Source: Gammaproteobacteria bacterium (GTDB lineage Bacteria; Pseudomonadota; Gammaproteobacteria; Ga0077536). From it: a stretch of DNA of 40,441 nucleotides. The notes below the pieces were generated by a model. The model searched no databases. It had not been told where the DNA came from and saw only the letters and a list, made by a program, of their open reading frames with translations. The stretch is from NCBI GenBank assembly GCA_009692365.1, contig SHZJ01000032.1, positions 1 through 40,441 on the forward strand. The letters are read 5' to 3'. Position numbers and translations under genes: made by a program. Below, one piece after another: positions 34,103-40,441 of the stretch. The stretch's first letter is position 1; every line of letters begins with the position of its first letter.

Positions 34103-35194
34103 ATGCCCACGACGGTCGAAGAACGCATGTTTAAAGAGCCCGAGGCCAGCGCCGTTCTCAACCAGCTCACCACGGCCGTGATACAGGTCGATCTACAGCT
34201 GCGCCTCGTCCGGGCCAATTCCGCAGCGGAAAATCTGGCGGCCATGAGCGTCGCCAAGCTGCGCGGCCTGCCGCTGGCGAAACTTTTTCCCCAAAGCGAC
34301 TCTTTTCTACGCGCCATTTCAGCCGCCGCGCTGAGCCAGCGGTCTTTCACGGAACGTGATCTTTGGTTGGCCCGCCCTAACCAAGAAATGCTGCGAGTCG
34401 ACTGCACAGCGTCACCGTGTCTCAACCGGCAGGGAGCCCTGCAGGCCTTGGTTTTAGAGCTTGCGAGCACGGAACGTCAGCAGCGCATTCAGGCCGAGGA
34501 AAATAAGCTGATGCAGAATCAAATCAGCACTGCGCTGATGCGTGGCCTCGCTCATGAAGTGAAAAATCCCTTAGGCGGGATCCGCGGCGCCGCCCAATTG
34601 CTCCAGCGTGAGCTCACCCAGGAACACCACAAGGAGTACACCCAGATCATCATCGGCGAGGCCGATCGTTTGCGCACGCTGGTGGACCGCATGCTGGGGC
34701 CGCGAGGACAGCTGCGCCCCAGCACTTTCAGCATCCATGAGGTGTTGGAGCACGTGCGACAGATCGTCGAAATTGAAGCGTTGCCGGGCGTGACCATTCA
34801 CCGTGACTACGACCCCAGCCTGCCCGATCTCGTGGCTGACCGCGATCTATTGGTGCAGGCCGTGCTGAATTTGGCCCGCAATGCCGTGCAGTCCGTGCAG
34901 TCGCGCAGCGGCAACCTGACGTTGCGCACCCGAGCGCACCGCCAGTTCACCATTGGCACGGTGCTCCATCGGCTGGTGGCTCGGATAGAAATTATCGATG
35001 ATGGCCCCGGGGTTGCCGCGGACATCGCCGAGAGTATTTTTTTCCCCATGGTTTCGGGGCGCGCTGAAGGGTCTGGGTTGGGCCTGCCCATCGCCCAGTC
35101 ACTGGTCAATCGCCAAGGCGGCCTAATCGATTTTACGAGTGTGCCCGGACACACCGTGTTTTTTGTCTGGTTGCCCATAAGGAGTTCGCCATGA
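34103..35194 (+). CDS. glnL: Nitrogen regulation sensor histidine kinase/phosphatase NtrB
   Basis: Cytoplasmic sensor partner of NtrC, controlled by PII. 363 residues: a PAS domain (about 17-120), then the dimerisation/phosphoacceptor region with H151 in LAHEVKNPLGGIRGAAQLL, and an ATPase domain with NLARNAVQSV (N-box), IIDDGPGVAADIAESIF (G1) and GSGLGLPIAQSLV (G2). There are no membrane segments, as expected for NtrB. The start could be ATG 34103 or ATG 34127; neither has a good Shine-Dalgarno. It overlaps ntrC by 4 bp (ATGA), indicating coupled translation. Also called ntrB. Confidence 0.95.
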   Translation: MPTTVEERMFKEPEASAVLNQLTTAVIQVDLQLRLVRANSAAENLAAMSVAKLRGLPLAKLFPQSDSFLRAISAAALSQRSFTERDLWLARPNQEMLRVDCTASPCLNRQGALQALVLELASTERQQRIQAEENKLMQNQISTALMRGLAHEVKNPLGGIRGAAQLLQRELTQEHHKEYTQIIIGEADRLRTLVDRMLGPRGQLRPSTFSIHEVLEHVRQIVEIEALPGVTIHRDYDPSLPDLVADRDLLVQAVLNLARNAVQSVQSRSGNLTLRTRAHRQFTIGTVLHRLVARIEIIDDGPGVAADIAESIFFPMVSGRAEGSGLGLPIAQSLVNRQGGLIDFTSVPGHTVFFVWLPIRSSP

Positions 35195-36615
35195 ATAGCC
35201 CGCCCGAAATCTGGATCATTGATGACGACCGGGCAATCCGTTGGGTGCTGGAAAAAGCACTGGCGCAGGCCAAGTTGCTCACCACCAGTTTTGAAACCGC
35301 CGACAAAGCGCTGGCGCGTCTCAAACGCGTGCAGCCCGCCGTGATCCTCACGGATATCCGCATGCCCGGCACCGACGGCTTGGCGTTATTGGATCAGGTG
35401 CAGGTCTCTCATCCCCACCTGCCCGTGATCGTGATGACCGCCTACGCCGATTTGGAGCGAGCGGTGGCGGCCTATCAGGGGGGGGCGTTTGAATACCTGC
35501 CCAAACCCTTTGACGTGGACGACGCGGTGGCCATCGTGTTGCGTGCGCTCAAAAAAAATGCGGCAGCAGCCTTGCCGCCGATGGCGGTAACGACGCAGGC
35601 ACGAGCCACGGCCGGCATCATCGGGGTGGCGCCCGCCATGCAGGAGGTCTTTCGCGCGATCGGCCGTCTCGCCAAAACCCATATGACCGTCTTGCTGACC
35701 GGGGAATCGGGCACCGGGAAGGAGCTAGTAGCGTGTGCGCTGCATCGCCATTCGCCGCGCGCCGCCAAACCCTTCATCGCGTTGAATACGGCGGCAATTC
35801 CGCGTGAATTGCTGGAAAGCGAATTGTTTGGACACGAACGGGGCGCCTTTACCGGTGCCACCGGGCAGCGCATAGGACGCTTCGAACAGGCCGACGGCGG
35901 CACGCTGTTTCTCGATGAAATTGGTGACATGCCGGCGGAACTACAAACGCGCTTGTTGCGGGTACTCGCCGAGGGTGATTTTTATCGTGTCGGTGGCCAT
36001 CAGCCGGTGCACGTCGATGTCCGGGTGATCGCCGCCACCCATCAGGAACTCGAGAAAAGGGTGCGTGAGGGTAGCTTCCGGGAGGACCTGTTCCACCGCT
36101 TGAATGTGATCCGCCTCGAGTTACCACCCCTGCGCGACCGCCTTGAAGATATTCCAGAATTGAGCGCGCACTTTCTGCAGGTCACGGCGCGTGAACTTGA
36201 AGTAGAGGCCAAACACCTATCCGCGGCGGCGCTCGCGGTATTCCGAGCCTACGCGTGGCCGGGTAACGTGCGCGAGCTAGAGAATGTTTGCCGCCGGGTG
36301 ACCATCATGGCGCCATCGCAGGCGATCGAAGTGCACGACCTTCCACGCGAATTGACCAATCAGGCGACGGCCGAAGGGCGGCCGAGCGAGCGTCAGGGGT
36401 CGGATTGGGAAACCGCGTTAAGGCGCTGGGCTGAACACCACCTAGGGTCTTCGGGCACGCCCGTTTTGGCTGAGGCGGTGCCTAAGTTTGAACGCCTGAT
36501 GATTCAGGTGGCGCTCGCGCAAACGCAGGGTCGTCGTCACGATGCGGCCCGTCTACTGGGCTGGGGCCGCAATACCTTGACGCGAAAAATCAAAGAACTT
36601 GGGTTGTCCGTCTAG
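35191..36615 (+). CDS. glnG: Nitrogen regulation response regulator NtrC
   Basis: Sigma-54 activator of nitrogen genes. 474 residues. The receiver domain has D11/D12 acidic pair text IIDDDRAIRW, phosphoacceptor D55 in ILTDIRMPGTDG and K105 in LPKPFDVDD. The AAA+ domain has Walker A GESGTGKE (171-178), the sigma-54-contact loop GAFTGA (218-223) and Walker B GTLFLDEIGDM. The C-terminal Fis-type helix-turn-helix is RRHDAARLLGWGRNTLTRKIKELGL. All parts needed for function are intact. It overlaps ntrB by 4 bp. It is the likely activator of the sigma-54 promoter upstream of glnA. Also called ntrC. Confidence 0.97.
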   Translation: MNSPPEIWIIDDDRAIRWVLEKALAQAKLLTTSFETADKALARLKRVQPAVILTDIRMPGTDGLALLDQVQVSHPHLPVIVMTAYADLERAVAAYQGGAFEYLPKPFDVDDAVAIVLRALKKNAAAALPPMAVTTQARATAGIIGVAPAMQEVFRAIGRLAKTHMTVLLTGESGTGKELVACALHRHSPRAAKPFIALNTAAIPRELLESELFGHERGAFTGATGQRIGRFEQADGGTLFLDEIGDMPAELQTRLLRVLAEGDFYRVGGHQPVHVDVRVIAATHQELEKRVREGSFREDLFHRLNVIRLELPPLRDRLEDIPELSAHFLQVTARELEVEAKHLSAAALAVFRAYAWPGNVRELENVCRRVTIMAPSQAIEVHDLPRELTNQATAEGRPSERQGSDWETALRRWAEHHLGSSGTPVLAEAVPKFERLMIQVALAQTQGRRHDAARLLGWGRNTLTRKIKELGLSV

Positions 36616-36715
36616 GGCGCGCGGCCGGCGTGCCACGCCCCGCAGGAGGTCCCGAGGCGACGTCGCTTAAGAGCTGATGGGGCGCCCCGCACGCAAGGGG
36701 GCGTTGCCGGGCGGC

Positions 36716-37507
36716 TCAGGAGAGCACTTCCACCGTGTCACCAACCCGCACCCAGCCCGGCTCAATAACCTCGGCGTAGCTCGCGAAACCCGGCCTGGCG
36801 TGGTCCGGGAGCATGCCGTCGGGCAGCGTGGTTTTGCGGCGATAACGGATGAGGGCCTTCATAACTTCTTGGTCGCGCACCCCGGTGCTCGGATTGAAAC
36901 CCGTGATCTGGCAGCGCGGCACGGCCGTGCGCACCTTGAGCAGCGCCGTGCCGATCCGCAGGCGGCGGCCATCCCAGCCGTCTTCTTCGTGCTCCAGATG
37001 GTTGTCGAGGACGAGGCCGGCGCGAAAGCGTGCCGCCTCCACCGTGCCGCCAACTTCGCGTGCCACCCGCCGCAATGCGCCGGTGGTGAGCAAGGTGAGG
37101 GGGCAGACGTCGATCGCGGTGCTCGTGCTTAGGCAGCGCGCCAGCCGGATGGTGCGCCCGGCAAATGCGCTGAGTTCGGCAGTCCACGGGCCCTCGACCT
37201 CAGCGACTTCTATCGTGCGCAGGCCGACGTGGTCGATGCCCCACGCACGCCCCGTGCCTTGCGCTTGGCCCACGGTGCGGCGTCCGTCGGGATACTCTAG
37301 GCACAGGCTGTCGGTCGCCGCCTCGAAAGTAAATTTGAGCGGAAAAAATTCACCATGCTTGGCCGAGGGAATGAAGCCGTCATTGTCTTCGACCAACGCA
37401 AACTCGCGGTCGTGGCGGATGCCCGACTTGACGATTTCCACCGCTTCGGGATGCAAGAACTGGGTGGCTTTGACGAATACTTGGCCGAGCTGTGCCACGG
37501 TGATCAC
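36716..37507 (-). CDS. MOSC domain-containing protein
   Basis: A 263-residue protein with an N-terminal beta-barrel domain (MOSC_N) and a C-terminal MOSC domain, the family of molybdenum-cofactor carriers and of YcbX/mARC-like proteins. Recognisable are GIRHDREFALVEDNDGFI (29-46), RFRAGLVLDN and the VPRCQITGFNPSTGVRD segment, a typical PRC motif with a conserved Cys (the possible Mo-ligand). There are no other cofactor domains (no [2Fe-2S] domain as in YcbX). Activity may be N-hydroxylated substrate reduction or sulfur transfer, but this is inference. It converges with ntrC and shares no evident operon with the next minus-strand gene (461 bp gap). Confidence 0.85.
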   Translation of the reverse strand: MITVAQLGQVFVKATQFLHPEAVEIVKSGIRHDREFALVEDNDGFIPSAKHGEFFPLKFTFEAATDSLCLEYPDGRRTVGQAQGTGRAWGIDHVGLRTIEVAEVEGPWTAELSAFAGRTIRLARCLSTSTAIDVCPLTLLTTGALRRVAREVGGTVEAARFRAGLVLDNHLEHEEDGWDGRRLRIGTALLKVRTAVPRCQITGFNPSTGVRDQEVMKALIRYRRKTTLPDGMLPDHARPGFASYAEVIEPGWVRVGDTVEVLS

Positions 37508-37969
37508 GTGGGTGCGTCCTCAAGATTAAGCGTTACGACCCCAACATAGTCGCGATGGGGCCTGACGTCGAGCCTAGTTGGTCGCGCGGCGGGTGGGCGC
37601 CCCCAGCGTCCCGCAGTGCGGCCCCGCGAACCGCGGCGGCACTGGGGCAAGAGCGCGTCATTCGCCGGGTCTTATGGGTTCCCCGCCTCGGCCTCCCCAG
37701 GCTGGGCGCAGGTGTTAGCCCGCGTGTATTGCGCGCCGACGGCGCGCGCGCTCAGGGCAGCGGCGGTGGCCTCCGCAACCGGGTGGGCGAGCGCCATGAC
37801 GTCGCGACTCAGGGCATTCGGGGCGCCCGGCACCAGCGCCGCAGGACATTCGCAACCCGCTATCCAAACCCGCTGAGGCTTGGTCTCGAGGCGACGGCAC
37901 CAGTGCTGGCCGGCCGGCGAGGGCAGCGCTGCGGGAGGTGGCGTGAGGCCAGCGGCAATTGCGGGATGG
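37508..37969. other. Intergenic region with an open but start-less minus-strand frame
   Basis: About 460 bp between the aminotransferase gene and the MOSC gene. On the minus strand a frame is open from about 37672 back into the aminotransferase end, reading VMALAHPVAEATAAAL with GC-rich third positions, but its first possible start is GTG 37833, giving only 53 residues. The plus strand is also open in the same phase and reads as Arg-rich text. Either a short unknown gene, a decayed remnant or chance. Confidence 0.25.
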
Positions 37970-39229
37970 CTAGGCGTGATCGGTCCAACGAGTTGCCCGT
38001 GCCGAGTCGCCGAACGCGCGCAAGCCCGTGAGTAGCCGCTCGATATCAGCCGCCGTGGTGTAGGGGGCTAAGCCCACCCGCAGTCCACCAGCGTCACCTA
38101 GCCCAAGCCTGCGGGTGGCCTCCAGAGCGTAGAAATTGCTCGCCGGGGCCGCAATTTTATGGATGGCTAGAAATTCGTAGGCATCGGTTGCGGGACGCCC
38201 CTCGAAAGTAATGAGCGTGGTGGGGGTGCGATGGACGGCACGCGAGTGCACGGTAACGCCCGTAAGGGCCGCCAATCCTGTTTCAAGCTGGGCTTGCAGC
38301 AGGGTCTCGTGTTCCTCGAGCGCCGCGAAGGACGACAACAAGCGCCGCCGGCGCGGGGCCGAGCCCGGTACGCTGCCGTCCAGCCCGGCGAGGTAGTCAA
38401 CGGCGGCCTCGACCCCCGCGAGCAACTCGTAGGGCAGGGTGCCGAACTCAAACCGTTCGGGCACAGCATTAGCCGACGGCAAGAGTTTGTCGGGTTTCAG
38501 CGTTTCTAGCAGTAGCGGTGCGGCCGCGACCAAGCCCAGGTGTGGGCCGAGAAATTTATAGGGCGAGCAGGCGAAGAAATCGGCGCCAAGCGCTTGCATA
38601 TCGACGCAGGTGTGCGCCGTGTAGTGCACGCCGTCGACGTAGACGAGCGCGCCAGCCGTGTGGGCCAGCGCGGTGAGTGCCGCGACCGGAGGCCGCGTGC
38701 CGAGCAGGTTGGATGCCGCCGTCACCGCCACCAGTTTCGTGCGTTCGCTGAGCAAGGCTGCGAAATCCGCCAGGCGCACCTGACTCGTCGCTGGGTCGAA
38801 ATCGAGCCAGCGCACGGTGGCACCCGCCCGCTCGGCGGCCTGGGCCCAGGGGCGTACGTTAGAGTCGTGATCGAGCCTAGTCACGATGATCTCATCCCCC
38901 GGGGCCCAAGAGGCTGACAGCATCCGCGAAAAATCATAGGCGAGCTGGGTAGCGCTGCGCCCAAAAACCACCCCGCGAGGGTCACCGTTGACCAAGTCGG
39001 CGATAGCCTGACGCGCTCCCACAACCGTGCTGTCGGCGTTTTTCTCGCCGCGGGTGACCGCGCCACGGTTGGCGAGCGGCCCCTCGAGGGTCGCGACTAT
39101 CGCGGCGATTACCTGCCGAGGCGTCTGTGTTCCTCCTGGCCCGTCGAACAGCGCCCAGCCGCTGACTAGCGACGGAAAATCCGCCCGAATGCGCTCAATA
39201 TCGTAGGAGAACGGGTGGGAGCTTGGCAT
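37970..39229 (-). CDS. Class V aminotransferase, cysteine desulfurase-like (TIGR01976 type)
   Basis: A 419-residue PLP protein of fold type I. LVSGWALFDGPGGTQTPRQVI (21-41) is the typical start; VVFGRSATQLAYDFSRML and WAPGDEIIVTRLDHDSNVRPW bind PLP. D199 in VYVDGVHYTAH is conserved, and the Schiff-base lysine is K225 in ACSPYKFLGPH. The C-terminal loop that in IscS and SufS carries the sulfur-accepting cysteine reads IAAPASNFYALEATRRLG and has no cysteine, as in the TIGR01976 subfamily. The enzyme is therefore probably not a cysteine desulfurase but a lyase or aminotransferase of unknown substrate. ATG 39229 is used because an earlier in-frame start gives 40 non-conserved residues. Confidence 0.88.
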   Translation of the reverse strand: MPSSHPFSYDIERIRADFPSLVSGWALFDGPGGTQTPRQVIAAIVATLEGPLANRGAVTRGEKNADSTVVGARQAIADLVNGDPRGVVFGRSATQLAYDFSRMLSASWAPGDEIIVTRLDHDSNVRPWAQAAERAGATVRWLDFDPATSQVRLADFAALLSERTKLVAVTAASNLLGTRPPVAALTALAHTAGALVYVDGVHYTAHTCVDMQALGADFFACSPYKFLGPHLGLVAAAPLLLETLKPDKLLPSANAVPERFEFGTLPYELLAGVEAAVDYLAGLDGSVPGSAPRRRRLLSSFAALEEHETLLQAQLETGLAALTGVTVHSRAVHRTPTTLITFEGRPATDAYEFLAIHKIAAPASNFYALEATRRLGLGDAGGLRVGLAPYTTAADIERLLTGLRAFGDSARATRWTDHA

Positions 39230-39555
39230 TTGACTCAACTCAGGATGATTTGGCGCACGGTTTCGGTGATGGTTTAGTGAGTGAGTTGCCGGTGTGAAGT
39301 CGCCTAGTCGCACCGGCCCCGAGCCTGATGGTCTCACCGCCGTCGCCAAACAGCACGCGTATAGGCAGCATCACCGCCCGGTGTCCGCCCTGTTTCAAGC
39401 AATCGAGTTCCGCCGTCGTTGAAATCCAACCCAGTGCGCAGGAACGACGGCGGTGGCTTGCGGCCGTTTACCCCGCCAATCCAGGGCGCGACGGTGAACG
39501 CGCCCGCCCGAGGGCGTTGCCGGCCGCGCAACGTCAACCCTTGCAATGGAGCAAT

Positions 39556-39740
39556 GGCAAGGATCAATGGGGTCAGACTCCATTTATTTTGATCGGGCAA
39601 GGATCAATGGGGTCAGACTCCATTTATTTTGATCGCGTGCGTCACCGCGGATCAATCGAGTCTGACCCCATTGATTTATCGCGTGCGTCACCGCGGATCA
39701 ATCGAGTCTGACCCCATTGATTATGACCCCATTGATTTTT
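39556..39740. repeat. REP-like cluster of direct and inverted repeats
   Basis: Two exact 40-bp direct copies (39556-39595 and 39596-39635) contain caatggggtcagactc. They are followed by two direct copies of a 46-bp unit (39632-39677 and 39678-39723) containing the inverted form gagtctgaccccattg, and a further short piece tgaccccattgatt to 39737. The two halves are complementary, so the array can fold into large stem-loops. From memory, this ggggtcagact(c)-type motif recurs in environmental bacteria near REP-associated Y1 transposases (RAYT). No transposase gene is visible here. Confidence 0.88.
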
Positions 39741-40017
39741 TAGTGCTCGGCACCGGCACCTGATGGACCTCTAACATCGGCCCTGATGGATTCGGAGCAA
39801 GGGCTGCAAAGGGTATTAGCGCTGGTCCCGCGATTGCCCAACCCAGACCGTAAGCCATGCGGTCTTCAATCTCGTCAAGTGGCACGCCAACCTAGTCACT
39901 TCAGGTAAGAAGAACGATGTCATCCTTGCTCAGGATGATCGCCTCAAATGCTAGAAGTTCGGCAAGCTCATTAAACGTTCGAGGACTGCGGGTGACACTT
40001 ATTACAAGCTTACCCAC
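39721..40017 (-). pseudogene. Possible decayed small gene with two in-frame stops
   Basis: The minus-strand frame from GTG 40017 reads GKLVISVTRSPRTFNELAEL then LAFEAIILSKDDIVLL, meets TGA (39901-39903) and TAG (39892-39894), and goes on in the same frame as GVPLDEIEDRMAYGLGWAIA then GPALIPFAALAPNPSG, ending at TAA 39721-39723 inside the repeat. The text on both sides of the stops is protein-like, and base composition is less GC-rich than neighbouring genes. The plus strand has a competing protein-like reading (KNDVILAQDDRLK, then KFGKLIKRSRTAGDTYYKL), also broken by a stop. The family is unknown and the true strand is uncertain. Confidence 0.3.
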
Positions 40018-40335
40018 CTGGGCGCCCTAAGTCGTCGGACGATTCGGGAAACCCACCGGCGCTCAGCTTCCCCACCTGCTGTCCACGGCCGAGGGGCACC
40101 CGCGGGCTGATACTGCCTGCGCTGGGGCGCTCACCCGCAAAAAGACCCACCAGCAGCCAGCACTCGCAGCCCAACCTGCCGGCAACCGTTGGCAGGACGG
40201 GCTACCGTTGCGCGCGAGCGGTCCGGCCCGCGCGTCCAAACGCAACGGCGGCGTCGCTCGATTTTGGCGCAAGGGGCGGTTATGCTCGGGACGCTCTGGC
40301 TTTTCGAACATCGCTATCGGTGGAGAAAATTAAGC

Positions 40336-40441
40336 ATGGGTACAGTCAACCAAATTGTCGACAGACCGATTATTTCGGCCGATTCTCACGTCATGGAGCC
40401 GCCCGGCACCTACATCGACCGGATCGCACACAAATATCGAG
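40336..40441 (+). CDS. Amidohydrolase family protein (N-terminal part, cut by window end)
   Basis: Starts at ATG 40336 after ggag at about 40322-40325. The visible 35 residues read MGTVNQIVDRPIISADSHVM then EPPGTYIDRIAHKYR. The ISADSHVMEPP segment is the first metal-binding strand of the amidohydrolase 2 family (PF04909; compare ACMSD-like decarboxylases), where the usual form is DxHxxEP. The rest is beyond the window, so substrate cannot be inferred. Confidence 0.85.
   Translation, partial: MGTVNQIVDRPIISADSHVMEPPGTYIDRIAHKYR

Larger units (their letters stand above)
39230..40335. other. 1.1-kb region without an intact gene, with REP-like repeats
   Basis: Upstream flank of two divergent genes. 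The left part (39230-39555) holds an 11-bp perfect inverted repeat (ccgccgtcgtt 39410-39420 and aacgacggcgg 39443-39453). The middle holds the repeat cluster at 39556-39740. The right part holds a broken reading frame (39721-40017) and the promoter side of the amidohydrolase gene. Confidence 0.5.

Noticed and set aside
37555..38031. Plus-strand open frame between the MOSC and aminotransferase genes
   Set aside because: The translation is Arg-rich with no domain, typical of antisense or spacer reading in high-GC DNA; the minus strand is equally open in the same phase.
39334..39600. Minus-strand frame of 88 codons reaching into the REP-like repeats
   Set aside because: Its start codon lies in the repeat, it has no recognisable domain and it overlaps an 11-bp inverted repeat; not enough to call a gene.

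Overview
The window is GC-rich, gene-dense chromosomal DNA of a gammaproteobacterium. The evidence is the macromolecular-synthesis cluster rpsU-yqeY-dnaG-rpoD with tRNA-Ile2(CAT) beside rpoD, divergent from a tsaD-plsY-folB-folK-cca neighbourhood; the divergent tesA / ybbA-ybbP pair; the lptM-lysA pair; and a glnA-DUF4124-ntrB-ntrC nitrogen cluster. The order resembles pseudomonads and related high-GC Gammaproteobacteria. I cannot name a genus from the sequence alone.

Layout. 1-333: the end of an unidentified gene and a frameshifted HD-phosphohydrolase-like remnant. 538-2891: a DUF2461 gene and glpK. 3248-4252: dusC. 4253-6211: an accessory stretch with a lone H-NS-like gene, a 16-bp tandem repeat on one side and a 68-bp tandem repeat on the other. 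6212-10907 (minus strand): rpsU, yqeY, dnaG, rpoD and tRNA-Ile2. 10980-18922: tsaD, plsY, folB, folK, a lipoprotein, a pteridine-reductase-like SDR, a MidA-type methyltransferase, an exported MsrA, cca and an NDUFA9-like SDR. 18963-23449: a lytic transglycosylase, a nitroreductase, DUF427, hemH and a cupin. 23457-28309: a YbbP/YbbA-type ABC system, tesA, a zinc-ribbon Nudix hydrolase and a HIT protein. 28358-31665: rho, trxA, lptM, lysA. 31753-36615: the glnA / ntrBC nitrogen regulon. 36716-39229: a MOSC protein and a class V aminotransferase-like protein that lacks a catalytic cysteine. 39230-40441: REP-like inverted repeats, a degenerate coding stretch and the start of an amidohydrolase.

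How the genes work together. Most are housekeeping: replication priming, sigma-70, tRNA maturation and modification (cca, tsaD, dusC), folate synthesis (folB, folK, SDR), phospholipid synthesis (plsY), envelope maintenance (slt, lptM, tesA), haem synthesis and redox repair (trxA, msrA). The best regulatory story is nitrogen control. glnA has a strong sigma-54 (-24/-12) promoter, and an intrinsic terminator lies in its leader before the start codon. A second sigma-54-like element precedes ntrBC. This suggests either attenuation of glnA or a short NtrC-dependent RNA made upstream of it. The other non-routine material is the two repeat families, which look like traces of REP-type elements without a transposase gene in the window.
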